DNA of 64,000 nucleotides from Phascolarctobacterium sp. (GCA_030531205.1 JAUNOC010000005.1:1-64000), one strand, 5' to 3'. Positions 16,834-25,948 are shown, numbered from the stretch's first letter. Numbers and translations: made by a program. Notes: generated by a model not told the origin, from the letters alone.

Positions 16834-17379
16834 TTATTCATTATTCATTATTAATTTCTTAACTTCTTCCTCAAATTCCTCTCTACTGACATTGTAATTA
16901 TTCATCCTTTGCAGAAACTTTTTCCCGTTGGCATAGCCAATTCCTAAAACTGCCCCTAATTTTGCACGGTTTTCTGCCGCTTCAGGACAGCCGTTCAAGT
17001 TATAGCGGAACAGATCTGCCATAGTAAATTCCTTACCTGGTTCCATTGTACTATGGCGGACTTTGGCAAGTGCCAAACGGATGGCTTCCACGCTCGCCTG
17101 CTCAATTCCCACATCATTATTGGCTGTAGCATCCACTTTCGGCACAAATGCCTGTCCGGCATTGGGAAAGCGTTCTGTTAAAAAACGACGGATACGCTCT
17201 CCCGCCCCGTCCGGGTCTGTCAGAATAATGATACCCCGTTTGGTATATGCCGCTTGAATATCATTAAGAGTTCGTGAATTGAGAGTGAATCCGCCTGTTT
17301 CTATAGTGTCTGCCAGCACTGCCCTTTGCACTGCCAGCGTATCCATTTTTCCTTCAACTACAATGACTTCTTTAATCAT
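16834..17379 (-). CDS. rnmV: Ribonuclease M5
   Basis: A 181-residue Toprim nuclease that matures 5S rRNA in Firmicutes. Toprim motifs are the Glu of IVVEGKMDT near the N-terminus and the acidic LTDPDGAGE near residue 55-63. Length is normal. The first bases overlap the end of the 3D-domain gene by 4 bp. The last six residues (LIMNNE) are encoded by the ATTAATAATGAATAATGAATAA arm of a repeat, so the native C-terminus may have been replaced when the repeat arrived. Confidence 0.94.
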   Translation of the reverse strand: MIKEVIVVEGKMDTLAVQRAVLADTIETGGFTLNSRTLNDIQAAYTKRGIIILTDPDGAGERIRRFLTERFPNAGQAFVPKVDATANNDVGIEQASVEAIRLALAKVRHSTMEPGKEFTMADLFRYNLNGCPEAAENRAKLGAVLGIGYANGKKFLQRMNNYNVSREEFEEEVKKLIMNNE

Positions 17380-18185
17380 TTATCGTCTAACAAATATACT
17401 TCTATATGGCGTCTGCCCCATTCCCACGCCCTGTCCCTGTCATACATAAATAAGTCAATACAATTATCAATAATGGCACCGCCGGTATCCCCCGCTATTG
17501 CTAGTCCGTAGCCGGGAATAAAAAGTTTTGATTTGTATGGGATAAAAGTCGGGTCAACCGCCACCACCCCTTCATAAGGCACCATGCCGATACTGGTAAC
17601 TCCATCACCGTTACCGTCCTCAATGGTATAGGCACTGACATTGGCAATAAATTTTTTCTTGTAATGTTTCAATCCCTCTTCCGTCATAATGCAGTCCTTC
17701 GTACCACGCTGTACCAAAGTACGGGAAGGTTCTATTTTATGAATACGCCCTAACTCCTTTTTATTACCATTTATATCAATTTTATATATTACCTTATCTA
17801 ATCCCGGTACACCTTTTTCCACCACATTAAAATTACCATATTCTAAAGTTGGCTCGTCCACATATTCTATAGGTGAATCGGCAATTGACAATTCCTCAAA
17901 CTCAAATTTTTCCCCTCTTGCCAAAAGGAAAATTTTTGTACCGTCAATCAAAGTGGCACTTGCCTTGGGAAACATTTGCTTTTTGTTATAAATAACTCCA
18001 TTTTCATCCAGAGCAGCCCCCACCTTGTCCAAAGTGGAACTAAAGCGTGCCATACGACCATTCACATAGACAGTAAAATTCTTTGCCTTAGGTTGCGGTT
18101 CGGCATCTGCAGGATTTTCATGGGCAACAAACAGTACCGATGAAAACAATATTAAAGTTGCAATTAATTTATAAACCTTGTTCAT
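17376..18185 (-). CDS. YabE-like 3D-domain cell-wall protein
   Basis: A 269-residue exported protein. A signal peptide (MNKVYKLIATLILFSSVLFVAH) is followed by DUF348-like (about 38-80) and G5-like (about 95-165) segments. The C-terminal 3D domain has its conserved aspartates (AVDPTFIPYKSKLFIPGYG, AGDTGGAI and DLFMYDRD). Such proteins are lytic transglycosylases acting on peptidoglycan. It lies directly upstream of rnmV with a 4-bp overlap, as in Bacillus. Confidence 0.88.
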   Translation of the reverse strand: MNKVYKLIATLILFSSVLFVAHENPADAEPQPKAKNFTVYVNGRMARFSSTLDKVGAALDENGVIYNKKQMFPKASATLIDGTKIFLLARGEKFEFEELSIADSPIEYVDEPTLEYGNFNVVEKGVPGLDKVIYKIDINGNKKELGRIHKIEPSRTLVQRGTKDCIMTEEGLKHYKKKFIANVSAYTIEDGNGDGVTSIGMVPYEGVVAVDPTFIPYKSKLFIPGYGLAIAGDTGGAIIDNCIDLFMYDRDRAWEWGRRHIEVYLLDDK

Positions 18186-18278
18186 AATAAAAACTCGCTT
18201 TCGTATTATATTTGTTTATGGTTACTTTGTCAACAAAAACCTAATTTCTTTAATCCTCATAAATTTATCCGTCAAATA

Positions 18279-18307
18279 TATACAATAAATTGTATTTATG
18301 TTATAAT
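18279..18307 (+). promoter_or_regulatory. Promoter of the TPR gene, possibly giving a leaderless mRNA
   Basis: TATACA (18279-18284), 17-bp spacer, TATAAT (18302-18307). Only six bases separate the -10 box from the ATG at 18314, and no ribosome site is seen, so transcription would begin at or next to the start codon. Confidence 0.55.
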
Positions 18308-18313
18308 TTAAAT

Positions 18314-18913
18314 ATGGAAAAAATAACTCAGGCCGAATGGTCGGCCATTGTAGAAAAACTGAAGAAATCCCCCCTGCCCATACCACCAAGTTTTGTGGCT
18401 AATTTGGATGACTGGAAATGCCGTTCCAATGCCGGGCGTGCCCTTTACTCCTTAGGTGACTACGACAATGCCATCATTGTTTTAGTATCCGTGCTGGATG
18501 TAGAACCCAATTTGGATGATAACCCGGAAGAAGGTTTTAGCGAAGCAGAACACAAGGTTCTCTGCCTCATGTGTATGGTGGATTTGATTTGGGGTATGAC
18601 GAAAAACGGGGATGCGGCTCTTATGTACTTGAACCAAGCCCTTGCCATTTGCGAAAAATTCACTGGAACCTTCCGTTCCCAAGACCCGCTGCAAGTTTGG
18701 CAGAAACGTTTGGACATTTTGAGGAAAATGGGAAAAGCGGAACAGGCACAGGCGAAGGAACAAAAGGGATGGCATCCCGCTTGTCATAAGGCGCAGGATG
18801 AGGTTCTGGATATTGCCGAAGTCCGCCGCCGTCAAAGTCAGGCACAGGACAAATCGGGATTTCAGGCCGAAGATTTATTGAAAGGGATCCAAAATAATTT
18901 AGGCCAAAAATAA
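18314..18913 (+). CDS. TPR-like protein of unknown function
   Basis: A 199-residue soluble protein with helical repeats resembling tetratricopeptide repeats (GRALYSLGDYDNAIIVLVSVL at about 44-64 and ALMYLNQALAICEKFTG at about 98-114). The C-terminal 60 residues are charged and Gln-rich. No catalytic motif is visible and I do not recognise a named family. The ATG at 18314 is chosen over an upstream TTG because a -10 box overlaps the upstream codons. It lies alone before the porin genes. Confidence 0.7.
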   Translation: MEKITQAEWSAIVEKLKKSPLPIPPSFVANLDDWKCRSNAGRALYSLGDYDNAIIVLVSVLDVEPNLDDNPEEGFSEAEHKVLCLMCMVDLIWGMTKNGDAALMYLNQALAICEKFTGTFRSQDPLQVWQKRLDILRKMGKAEQAQAKEQKGWHPACHKAQDEVLDIAEVRRRQSQAQDKSGFQAEDLLKGIQNNLGQK

Positions 18914-18958
18914 TTTTCCCACGTCAAAATTAAATAAACAGTTAATTTATAATAATGC

Positions 18959-18986
18959 TTGCAAAATCTACTTTTTAAATTATAAT
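18959..18986 (+). promoter_or_regulatory. Promoter of the first OmpP1-like gene
   Basis: TTGCAA (18959-18964), 16-bp spacer, TATAAT (18981-18986). About 50 bases of leader follow, with AGAGAGG before the ATG. Confidence 0.65.
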
Positions 18987-19041
18987 TTAACTATGCAATT
19001 GCAAAACAAGTTAAATTTATTAAAAAGAGAGGTAATTTTGC

Positions 19042-20268
19042 ATGAAAAAATCTTTATGCTCCGCTTTGCTGTTGGGAGCAATGCTATCACCCTCTGTATC
19101 TTTTGCAGAGGGTTTTGGTTTAATTGAATTCACTACTGAAGGGGTAGCCATGGGCGGTGCCGCTATGTTCATTGAAAATGATGCCGGAAATATGGCCTAC
19201 AATCCCGTCGGTATCACTCTGTGTGAAGGACAACAACTTAAATTCAGTGCCACTTATATCAGTCCCAGAGCAGAATATAATGCTTTTGATACTGGCGGTA
19301 ATTTTATCGGTTCTGACAGAAGCCGAATTCATCCCGCCTGGGCACCCGGCACATATTATGTAAAGAAAATTGATGACCAACAGTGGTGGGGGCTTGGCTG
19401 TTTCAGCCGGTTTGGCAATATGAGCGAGTTTGAGGCAGGCACCATCGCTGCCACCAACAACCGCTTTGCCAAGGTGCAGGGGTTAAGTATTACTCCCACC
19501 TATGCCAGAAAAGCCGGCAATAAACTCTTTTGGGCAGTTGGCGCTGATATTAACTATGCCAAAATGGAATTGCAGAAGGATTACACCGTTTCCCCTTCTC
19601 CCTATACCGGCACAAATAAAACCGAAGGCAAAAGTTGGGCCTTGGGCTGGAATATGGGATTAAGATATGCCCCAACTGACAAGGATAATTTTGGGCTTGC
19701 TTACCGCAGCAAGATTAGTCATACTTTGGATGCAGATTTTGACTGGTATAATTCTCCCTATGGAACCATTCACACTACTGCCCATACCAAAGTTACCCTG
19801 CCGGATTCCTACCATTTTGGTTACAGTCACAAATTTGATAAGAAACATCGGGTGGAATTGAGTGCTATTCGTACTCAATGGCATAATTTCAAATCCTTAG
19901 CCCTGAGTTTTGATAATGCCCTGCCCGCCAGCGAATCCTATCATAACTGGAAAGACGGCTGGCGCTATGCTATAGGATATGAATATAATTTTAGTAATAA
20001 ATATACAGGCATGCTGGGATTCGCCTTTGATGATGGTGCTATTCCCTATGACGGCGGGGATTTTATGATTCCTATGGGTTGCCGCAGAACCTACAGCATT
20101 GGTTGCAAATATCACGATAAAAAGCAAACCATTGCTCTCACCTTTGCCTATATGACTTTAGGCGACCTTTCTTTCAAAGGTAATGGTTCAAGCGATGCCT
20201 ACGCTTCGGCCCACAGTCACAATAACAGTACCAAGATTATCAGCGTGGGCTATACATTGCATTTCTAA
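19042..20268 (+). CDS. OmpP1/FadL-family outer-membrane protein, copy 1
   Basis: A 408-residue outer-membrane beta-barrel of the OmpP1/FadL/TodX type. It has a signal peptide (MKKSLCSALLLGAMLSPSVSFA) and the N-terminal hatch-like sequence EGVAMGGAAMFIENDAGNMA then YNPVGITL. Many alternating amphipathic strands follow, with a C-terminal aromatic residue (GYTLHF). Relatives take up hydrophobic compounds such as fatty acids. The substrate here is unknown. It has a close tandem paralogue immediately downstream, with its own promoter. Confidence 0.9.
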   Translation: MKKSLCSALLLGAMLSPSVSFAEGFGLIEFTTEGVAMGGAAMFIENDAGNMAYNPVGITLCEGQQLKFSATYISPRAEYNAFDTGGNFIGSDRSRIHPAWAPGTYYVKKIDDQQWWGLGCFSRFGNMSEFEAGTIAATNNRFAKVQGLSITPTYARKAGNKLFWAVGADINYAKMELQKDYTVSPSPYTGTNKTEGKSWALGWNMGLRYAPTDKDNFGLAYRSKISHTLDADFDWYNSPYGTIHTTAHTKVTLPDSYHFGYSHKFDKKHRVELSAIRTQWHNFKSLALSFDNALPASESYHNWKDGWRYAIGYEYNFSNKYTGMLGFAFDDGAIPYDGGDFMIPMGCRRTYSIGCKYHDKKQTIALTFAYMTLGDLSFKGNGSSDAYASAHSHNNSTKIISVGYTLHF

Positions 20269-20300
20269 AACAAAATTAAAATTCTGATTAACGAAATTGC

Positions 20301-20329
20301 GTGACAAAGTTACCCTGCCAAGGTATAAT
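20301..20329 (+). promoter_or_regulatory. Promoter of the second OmpP1-like gene
   Basis: GTGACA (20301-20306), 17-bp spacer, TATAAT (20324-20329), between the two porin genes, so copy 2 can be expressed separately. Confidence 0.65.
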
Positions 20330-20401
20330 AAAGCATAAATTAAATGATTAAGCAACTTTTTTTATACCATATTTAGTGCTTCAAAGAAAGGAATTTTGAT
20401 T

Positions 20402-21688
20402 ATGAAAAAATCTTTATTGGCTTCCGTAACTTTGGCCGCTTTGCTGGCACCTACCGCAGTTTTTGCTGAGGGATACGGAATTATTGAACATCACGCAGAA
20501 GGTGTTGCTATGGGCGGCGCTGCCATGTTCATTGAGAACGATGCTGGCAATATGGCTTACAACCCCGCCGGTATTACTCTGTGTGAAGGACAACAGATTA
20601 AAGTTAGCGCCACCTACATCAGTCCACATGGCTACGAGAAATCAGAACCTCTTGCTCCATTAGCATTAGCCGGAGGAAAACCTGAAAATAATCGTAATCG
20701 GGTTCATCCTGCCTGGGCTCCTGGTACTTACTATGTGAAAAAGATGGACGATAAACAATGGTGGGGCATCGGCTGTTTCAGCCGCTTCGGCAATATGTCC
20801 GAATTTGAAGGAGGGACATTAGCCGCTACCAACAATCGCCTTGCTAAAATGCAGGGTCTGAGCATTACCCCAACTTATGCCCGTCAATCTGGCAGAAAAT
20901 TTTACTGGGCAGTAGGTGCCGATATCAACTATGTAAAATTAGAAATGCAAAAAGATTTTGCTTATTACGATAAACTTGGATTAACTCCTGGAACGGTACC
21001 TACAGGACTTAACCAAATTGAAGGAAAAACTTGGTCTTTAGGATGGAACGCCGGCTTGCGCTATGCTGCTACCAAAAAAGATGAATTTGGCTTTGCTTAT
21101 CGTAGCAAAATAAAACATAGTATGGATGCCGATATGAATTGTTATGGTGCAGCGTTTGGTCCCAGTTCTCCTTTTGGACCTGTCCACAACTCCGCTTATG
21201 GCAAAGTAACATTACCTGATTCCTATCATTTTGGCTACAGCCATCGCTTTGATGACAGGCACAGAGTAGAATTAAGTGCTATCCGTACCCAATGGCATAA
21301 CTTCAAAAATTTGTATATGTCCTTTGGGCAACCATATTTGGGAAAAACTGGCACAAACAGTATTCATAACTGGAAAGATACCTGGCGTTATGCTATCGGT
21401 TATGAATACAAGTTCAGCAAGAAATATACCGGTATGTTGGGATTTGCCTTTGACGATGACGGTATTCCTGCTGATGGCGGTCAGTTCATGGTTCCTGTCG
21501 GCATTCGTCGTACTTATAGTGCAGGGCTCAAATACCATGACAAACGCCATACCATTGCCTTGGCTATTGCTTGGCAAAAAGAAGGAAATCAAAGCTTTTT
21601 GGGACAAGGTACCGATGCTTACAAGTCCGCTCATTGTTACGACAGCATTGCTAAGATTTTCTCCTTGGGTTACACCTACCACTTCTAA
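20402..21688 (+). CDS. OmpP1/FadL-family outer-membrane protein, copy 2
   Basis: A 428-residue paralogue of the preceding gene, with the same signal peptide pattern (MKKSLLASVTLAALLAPTAVFA), the EGVAMGGAAMFIENDAGNMA block, and the same final YTYHF-type barrel end. It differs mainly by insertions in surface-loop positions (about residues 82-95 and 190-205 and 255-265), as expected when only loops diverge. The ATG at 20402 is preferred to an earlier TTG because AAGGA lies 9 bases upstream. A terminator follows. Confidence 0.9.
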   Translation: MKKSLLASVTLAALLAPTAVFAEGYGIIEHHAEGVAMGGAAMFIENDAGNMAYNPAGITLCEGQQIKVSATYISPHGYEKSEPLAPLALAGGKPENNRNRVHPAWAPGTYYVKKMDDKQWWGIGCFSRFGNMSEFEGGTLAATNNRLAKMQGLSITPTYARQSGRKFYWAVGADINYVKLEMQKDFAYYDKLGLTPGTVPTGLNQIEGKTWSLGWNAGLRYAATKKDEFGFAYRSKIKHSMDADMNCYGAAFGPSSPFGPVHNSAYGKVTLPDSYHFGYSHRFDDRHRVELSAIRTQWHNFKNLYMSFGQPYLGKTGTNSIHNWKDTWRYAIGYEYKFSKKYTGMLGFAFDDDGIPADGGQFMVPVGIRRTYSAGLKYHDKRHTIALAIAWQKEGNQSFLGQGTDAYKSAHCYDSIAKIFSLGYTYHF

Positions 21689-21705
21689 AAAATATCATAC
21701 AAAAC

Positions 21706-21735
21706 TCCCCGTCAGCATTGGCGGGGATTTTGTTT
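21706..21735 (+). terminator. Intrinsic terminator after the porin pair
   Basis: TCCCCGTC..GGCGGGGA stem, one G-U pair, followed by TTTTGTTTT. Confidence 0.75.
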
Positions 21736-21738
21736 TAT

Positions 21739-21767
21739 TTGAAATATATACTCTGCTGTGCTATAAT
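21739..21767 (+). promoter_or_regulatory. Promoter of the dicarboxylate/amino-acid carrier gene
   Basis: TTGAAA (21739-21744), 17-bp spacer, TATAAT (21762-21767) with an extended -10 TGC. The same TGTGCTATAAT element is seen before pckG and wecB. Confidence 0.65.
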
Positions 21768-21794
21768 ATTGACACTTTTACGAGGTGAAAGAAA

Positions 21795-22976
21795 ATGAAA
21801 AATAAATTGACTGTTGCCACATTTGTTGGCTTAATCCTTGGCATTGCCTTAGGTCTGTGGTTTCCCCAATCAGTTGACAAAATTGATTTCATCGGCAAAT
21901 TCTACATTACATTTTTGAAATACATGGTAGTTCCCGTGGTCTTCACCACCATTGCGGTGTCCATTTATGAATCCCGGGACTTCAAAGGCAGTTTGGTTTC
22001 CAGCACCGTTGCTTTATTTATAGTTATGTTCGTGCTGACTTTCTTATTGTCCAGCATACTCATTGTGCTGATTAACCCCGGTTCCGGTTTCACTATGGAA
22101 TTATCCCACTGGACCGGCCACACCACCCAAATCGGTATTGGCGGTGTGCTATGGAATTTAATTCCCCAAAATCTGCAAAAGTTTCTTACCGGCGGTTATC
22201 TGTTCTTCGTCATTATTTTGGCGGCCCTCGTTGGCTATATCTTCGCCCTGTCCAATAGCTGCAGTGCGGCTATGGAAGTAATTAAAAAAATCAAAAATTT
22301 TCTTTTCAAAGTGTTGGAATATTTTATGTATATTACTCCCTTTGCAGTATGTTCCCTTTTGAGCAACACTGTAGCAAAATACGGTGCCATTTATCTCGGA
22401 CTTGGTGCTAAATATATTGCTACTGCATATATTTGCTCTCTTGTTGCGACTGTAGTGGTTATGATTTTACCAGTACTGTATTTTGCTAAAATAAGTTTTA
22501 CCACCTTTTTGGCAAAGGTACACAAAATTTGGATTATCACTGTCAGTACTTGCTCCAGTGCCGCCACCCTTCCCTACACCATTAAAATTTGCCGGGAAGA
22601 ATTTGGTATTCCAGAGAAAATTACGGATGTGGTTGTCCCCTTGGGGTGCACCATTCACATGTGCGGCGGTGCAGTTTCTTTCTCCCTTTTAGGTTTATTC
22701 TGTGCCCAGATTTTTGGAGTGGAAATTACCTTCGGCAAATACCTTTTAATGTTGGTTTCCGCCCTCTTAATCAATATGGCGGCACCGGGCATTCCTAATG
22801 GTGGTATTGTTATCGGCGCCACCTATTTGGAAATTTTAGGCGTACCTCTTGATTTCATCGGGTTTTATAGCGGCATTTACAAATTGCTGGATATGGTCTA
22901 TACAACCTTGAATGTTACCGGCGATGTAACCGCCAATGTGATTATTGCGAAACAGAATTCAGGTGGGATAATATAA
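21795..22976 (+). CDS. Dicarboxylate/amino acid:cation symporter (DAACS)
   Basis: A 393-residue inner-membrane carrier of the SDF (glutamate/dicarboxylate) family. The serine-rich hairpin STCSSAATLPYTIKI and the C-terminal substrate/cation region (PLGCTIHMCGGAVSF, AAPGIPNGGI) are present, with about eight membrane helices. It imports C4-dicarboxylates or acidic/neutral amino acids with Na+ or H+. GGTGAAAG precedes the ATG. A second, larger member lies at 49669-51237. Confidence 0.9.
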   Translation: MKNKLTVATFVGLILGIALGLWFPQSVDKIDFIGKFYITFLKYMVVPVVFTTIAVSIYESRDFKGSLVSSTVALFIVMFVLTFLLSSILIVLINPGSGFTMELSHWTGHTTQIGIGGVLWNLIPQNLQKFLTGGYLFFVIILAALVGYIFALSNSCSAAMEVIKKIKNFLFKVLEYFMYITPFAVCSLLSNTVAKYGAIYLGLGAKYIATAYICSLVATVVVMILPVLYFAKISFTTFLAKVHKIWIITVSTCSSAATLPYTIKICREEFGIPEKITDVVVPLGCTIHMCGGAVSFSLLGLFCAQIFGVEITFGKYLLMLVSALLINMAAPGIPNGGIVIGATYLEILGVPLDFIGFYSGIYKLLDMVYTTLNVTGDVTANVIIAKQNSGGII

Positions 22977-23000
22977 TGCGTAATTCGCAATGTGTAATTA

Positions 23001-23277
23001 TGGTAAAATGTTCCTGTGATTATAGCAAGAAAGTCCGCATAATGCGAAAGTAACCCTCTCCCTGGGGAGAGGGGGCAGGGGTGTGGGGAAACTTTGCACA
23101 TTTCACATCTTCAACAGAAAGTATCAACCTAATTGCTCACCCCACCACCGACCTTAAAAACTGTGTCGGTTCCCCGCCCCTTTAGGGGCGGACGAGTGTC
23201 AGCATAACCCCTAACTTTCCATAAATCCTGTATCCTTATTCCTTTATCTTAATTCAAATCGCAGGAACATCCTACCT
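23001..23277. repeat. TIR-type intergenic repeat element
   Basis: Left end TGGTAAAATGTTCCTGTGAT at 23001; the right end at 23257-23276 is its imperfect inverse. Inside are a GTCCGCATAATGCG module, the CCCTCTCCCTGGGGAGAGGG hairpin, the CCCCACCACCGACC..GTCGG module and a CCGCCCCTTTAGGGGCGG hairpin. It carries no gene. Confidence 0.8.
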
Positions 23278-23304
23278 TTAATTTACCACTTATAACTTTT
23301 AACT

Positions 23305-23342
23305 AACAAAAAAAACACGGCTTACGCCGTGTTTTTTTTGTT
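23305..23342 (-). terminator. Terminator of the Na/Pi carrier gene
   Basis: A 17-bp perfect stem (23305-23321 with 23326-23342) with core ACACGGC/GCCGTGT and long A/T tracts. It overlaps the stop codon of the carrier gene. Confidence 0.85.
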
Positions 23343-24957
23343 ACGCTCCCTCAAATACCCCCCGTACAAGTTGGGCGATATTCTTGCTATGGTCGCTGAC
23401 ACGCTTCATATTAATTAGCAGTTCCATCAACATTGCTCCATTACCAGGATTGCATACCTTATCACTCAAACGGCTGATGTGGTTCTCACGAATAACCTTT
23501 TGGAATTCCTTAACATCCTGTGCCTTCTGCACTGCCTGTGTTGCCAATTTGGCATCACTGTTGGCAAGGGCACGCAAAGCCGTACTATTCACATCCACCA
23601 CCATTTTTGCCAATGTCCGCAGTTCCTTTTTGGCTTCCTCACTAAAAATAACCGGTTCATCCACAATCTGCACACTGCGTTTGGCAAGGGTCTTGGCATG
23701 ATCACCAATCCGTTCCAAATCATTTACCGCATGAAGCAAATCCGTATGTTTCTCCGCCAAATCCTCGCTCAATTCCGTATAGGCAATTTTGGTTATGTAT
23801 TGAGTGATATCCATTTCCAATTTATCAATAATTGGTTCATGAGCCAAGACATATTTAACTTTTTTCTTATTAAAATGGTTAAGAGAATCTAAAGCAAAAA
23901 CTACATTTTTGCGACAAATATACCCCATCCGCAAGACCTCTTTGCCAGCCAACCCCATTGCCACGCCAGGAGTATGCAGCATATTCTCGTCCAAATACAC
24001 TGGCTTCATCGGAACTAATTCCCCTTGTTCCGGTAAAATCTTCTCTACCAAATTAAGAAATGGCTTTGTCAAAGGCATAAAGCAAATTGTATTGACAATA
24101 TTGAAAATAGTATGTCCATTGGCTATTTCCCGGGCAATATTGCCATCTGGGGAAATCCAAGTAATAAGTTTGACAAACTGGGGCAAGAAAAACATGGCAA
24201 CAATTACACCAATCACTTTATAAAGCACATTTGCCAAAGAAAGCCGTTGTGATGTTGTCGTGCCGCTTAAAGAAGCCAACACTGCCGGGCTGGCAGAGCC
24301 AATATTTGCTCCAAGCATAATCGGCAGTGCCGTTTCCAAAGAAATCAACCCATTCATACCTAAAGCAATTAAGATACCAATAGATGCAGAACTGGACTGC
24401 ATCAAGATGGTTGCAATCATGCCAAAAATCAGTCCCCAGAAAGGATGTTTGCTCACCTCGGTAACAAAGGTAATAAACCACGCTTCCTGCGCCATCGGCC
24501 GCATAGCCATCCCCATCAGTTCCATGCCCGTCATTAAAATACCAAACCCCAAGATTACCATACCCAAAAAACGGGTACTGCTACGCTTTGCCAAAATCTC
24601 CATCATATAACCGATAAAGACAAAGCCCATAATGTAGTCCGTCAGTTTGAACGCCACCAACTGACCCGTCATGGTGGTACCGATACAAGCGCCCATAGTT
24701 ACACCGAAGGCCTGTTGCAGGTTCAACATTCCCGCATTCACAAGACCTATGGCCATAACAATGGTAGCGCCGGATGCCTGAAGCACCGCTGTCACCACCG
24801 TGCCAAGGGCTACGCCCACGGCAAGAACTCCCGTGAGTTTCTCCAGAATCTTTTGCAACTTCGCTCCTGCGACACGCTGAAGGTTTTCACCCATCAGCTG
24901 CATGCCGTACATAAAGAGTGCCACACCGCCCAAAAGACCCAACGCACGAATAAGCAT
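23341..24957 (-). CDS. Na/Pi cotransporter family protein with PhoU-like domain
   Basis: A 538-residue member of the Na+/phosphate cotransporter II family. The N-terminal 310 residues contain two homologous membrane repeats with the signature pairs LQASGATIVMA and LMQSSSASIGI. The C-terminal part (about 345-535) is a helical PhoU-like domain (NDLERIGDHAKTLAKR, KRVSDHSKNIAQL). It probably imports or exports phosphate with Na+. GGAGGAG precedes the ATG. It follows the AEC gene in the same direction with a 26-bp gap, so they may be cotranscribed. Confidence 0.92.
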   Translation of the reverse strand: MLIRALGLLGGVALFMYGMQLMGENLQRVAGAKLQKILEKLTGVLAVGVALGTVVTAVLQASGATIVMAIGLVNAGMLNLQQAFGVTMGACIGTTMTGQLVAFKLTDYIMGFVFIGYMMEILAKRSSTRFLGMVILGFGILMTGMELMGMAMRPMAQEAWFITFVTEVSKHPFWGLIFGMIATILMQSSSASIGILIALGMNGLISLETALPIMLGANIGSASPAVLASLSGTTTSQRLSLANVLYKVIGVIVAMFFLPQFVKLITWISPDGNIAREIANGHTIFNIVNTICFMPLTKPFLNLVEKILPEQGELVPMKPVYLDENMLHTPGVAMGLAGKEVLRMGYICRKNVVFALDSLNHFNKKKVKYVLAHEPIIDKLEMDITQYITKIAYTELSEDLAEKHTDLLHAVNDLERIGDHAKTLAKRSVQIVDEPVIFSEEAKKELRTLAKMVVDVNSTALRALANSDAKLATQAVQKAQDVKEFQKVIRENHISRLSDKVCNPGNGAMLMELLINMKRVSDHSKNIAQLVRGVFEGA

Positions 24958-24983
24958 TTTCTCCTCCTTTTTTTATTAAATTG

Positions 24984-25931
24984 TCAAAACGCTCCTATGG
25001 TTTTCCACAAAAAAATCCAACAAAAGAGCGTGAAGCAGCTCAACGCTGTGGAATAGACAACACTGTTGCCCGCCAGCACATCATCCCCGTCCATCATTTG
25101 GGCCATAGCGTAAGAGATGACCGCCGTAGGCGCACCGAACATCACCAGCATGGAGGCAAACTCAATCCCCCGGAAACCGAACCAATAGGACACAGGCAAC
25201 ATAACGGCCGGAATCACCACAAGCCGACCCAGCACGGAAATAATCACCTGCAACCAGTTAGGTTTCCCCATACCGCTGAAGGATGCGCCCAGTACAATCA
25301 AGGCCAAAGGAGAGGTCATAAGCCCCAACTGCACTACCAATTTATCCAAAAAAACAGGCAGCACAATGCCCACAAGACGCACTGCCGCTGCCGATAAAAA
25401 TCCTAAAACCATGGGGTTCAAAACCACTTCCTTAAGCAAGGATTTGATGTTCAGATTGCCCCCACGGAAATATTCAAAAGTAATTACCGCCAAAATATTA
25501 TACAAAGGCACAATGACCGCCACCAGCATGGCAGTCACACCTGCATTTTCAAAACCGAACATATTGACTACTACGGGATAACCCATAATGACAAAGTTGG
25601 AACGGTACAGGTTTTGGATCATAGCGCCCCGCTCACGGGGGTTCTTCGTAACCCCGCAACTGAAACACCCTGTCACTACCCACAGAATCAAAACTGAGGT
25701 TATGGCATACACCAAAAGACGCGGTCTGTAGTCGTTAATCGTGGCATGATAGGTGGAATTAAACAGCATAAAGAAAAAGAAAACCTTAAAAATCACACCG
25801 TTCAAACGCTTAAGTTCTGCCTGGTTCAGCCAGTTACGCTGCTTAATCAGCATACCTATGAGCATCAGCACACCCATTGGCAGCACCGCATTGACTGAAA
25901 TTATGAAATTGGAATACATCACTCCATCCAT
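24984..25931 (-). CDS. AEC-family permease (auxin efflux carrier/malate permease type)
   Basis: A 315-residue membrane protein with about ten hydrophobic segments and the two-half layout of the AEC family (NAVLPMGVLMLIGMLIKQR at the N-terminus, SRSNFVIMGYPV-like motif RSNFVIMGYPVV near 130). Bacterial relatives carry malate, malonate or related acids. The start at 25931 gives the longest frame. ATG at 25919 is an alternative with a closer ribosome site and a better distance from the -10 at 25943-25948. Confidence 0.88.
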   Translation of the reverse strand: MDGVMYSNFIISVNAVLPMGVLMLIGMLIKQRNWLNQAELKRLNGVIFKVFFFFMLFNSTYHATINDYRPRLLVYAITSVLILWVVTGCFSCGVTKNPRERGAMIQNLYRSNFVIMGYPVVVNMFGFENAGVTAMLVAVIVPLYNILAVITFEYFRGGNLNIKSLLKEVVLNPMVLGFLSAAAVRLVGIVLPVFLDKLVVQLGLMTSPLALIVLGASFSGMGKPNWLQVIISVLGRLVVIPAVMLPVSYWFGFRGIEFASMLVMFGAPTAVISYAMAQMMDGDDVLAGNSVVYSTALSCFTLFCWIFLWKTIGAF

Positions 25932-25942
25932 AGTTATTACAA

Positions 25943-25948
25943 ATTATA
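25943..25948 (-). promoter_or_regulatory. Extended -10 promoter of the AEC gene
   Basis: TGG-TATAAT on the minus strand, 11 bases before the first possible start codon; -35 is weak. Confidence 0.45.
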
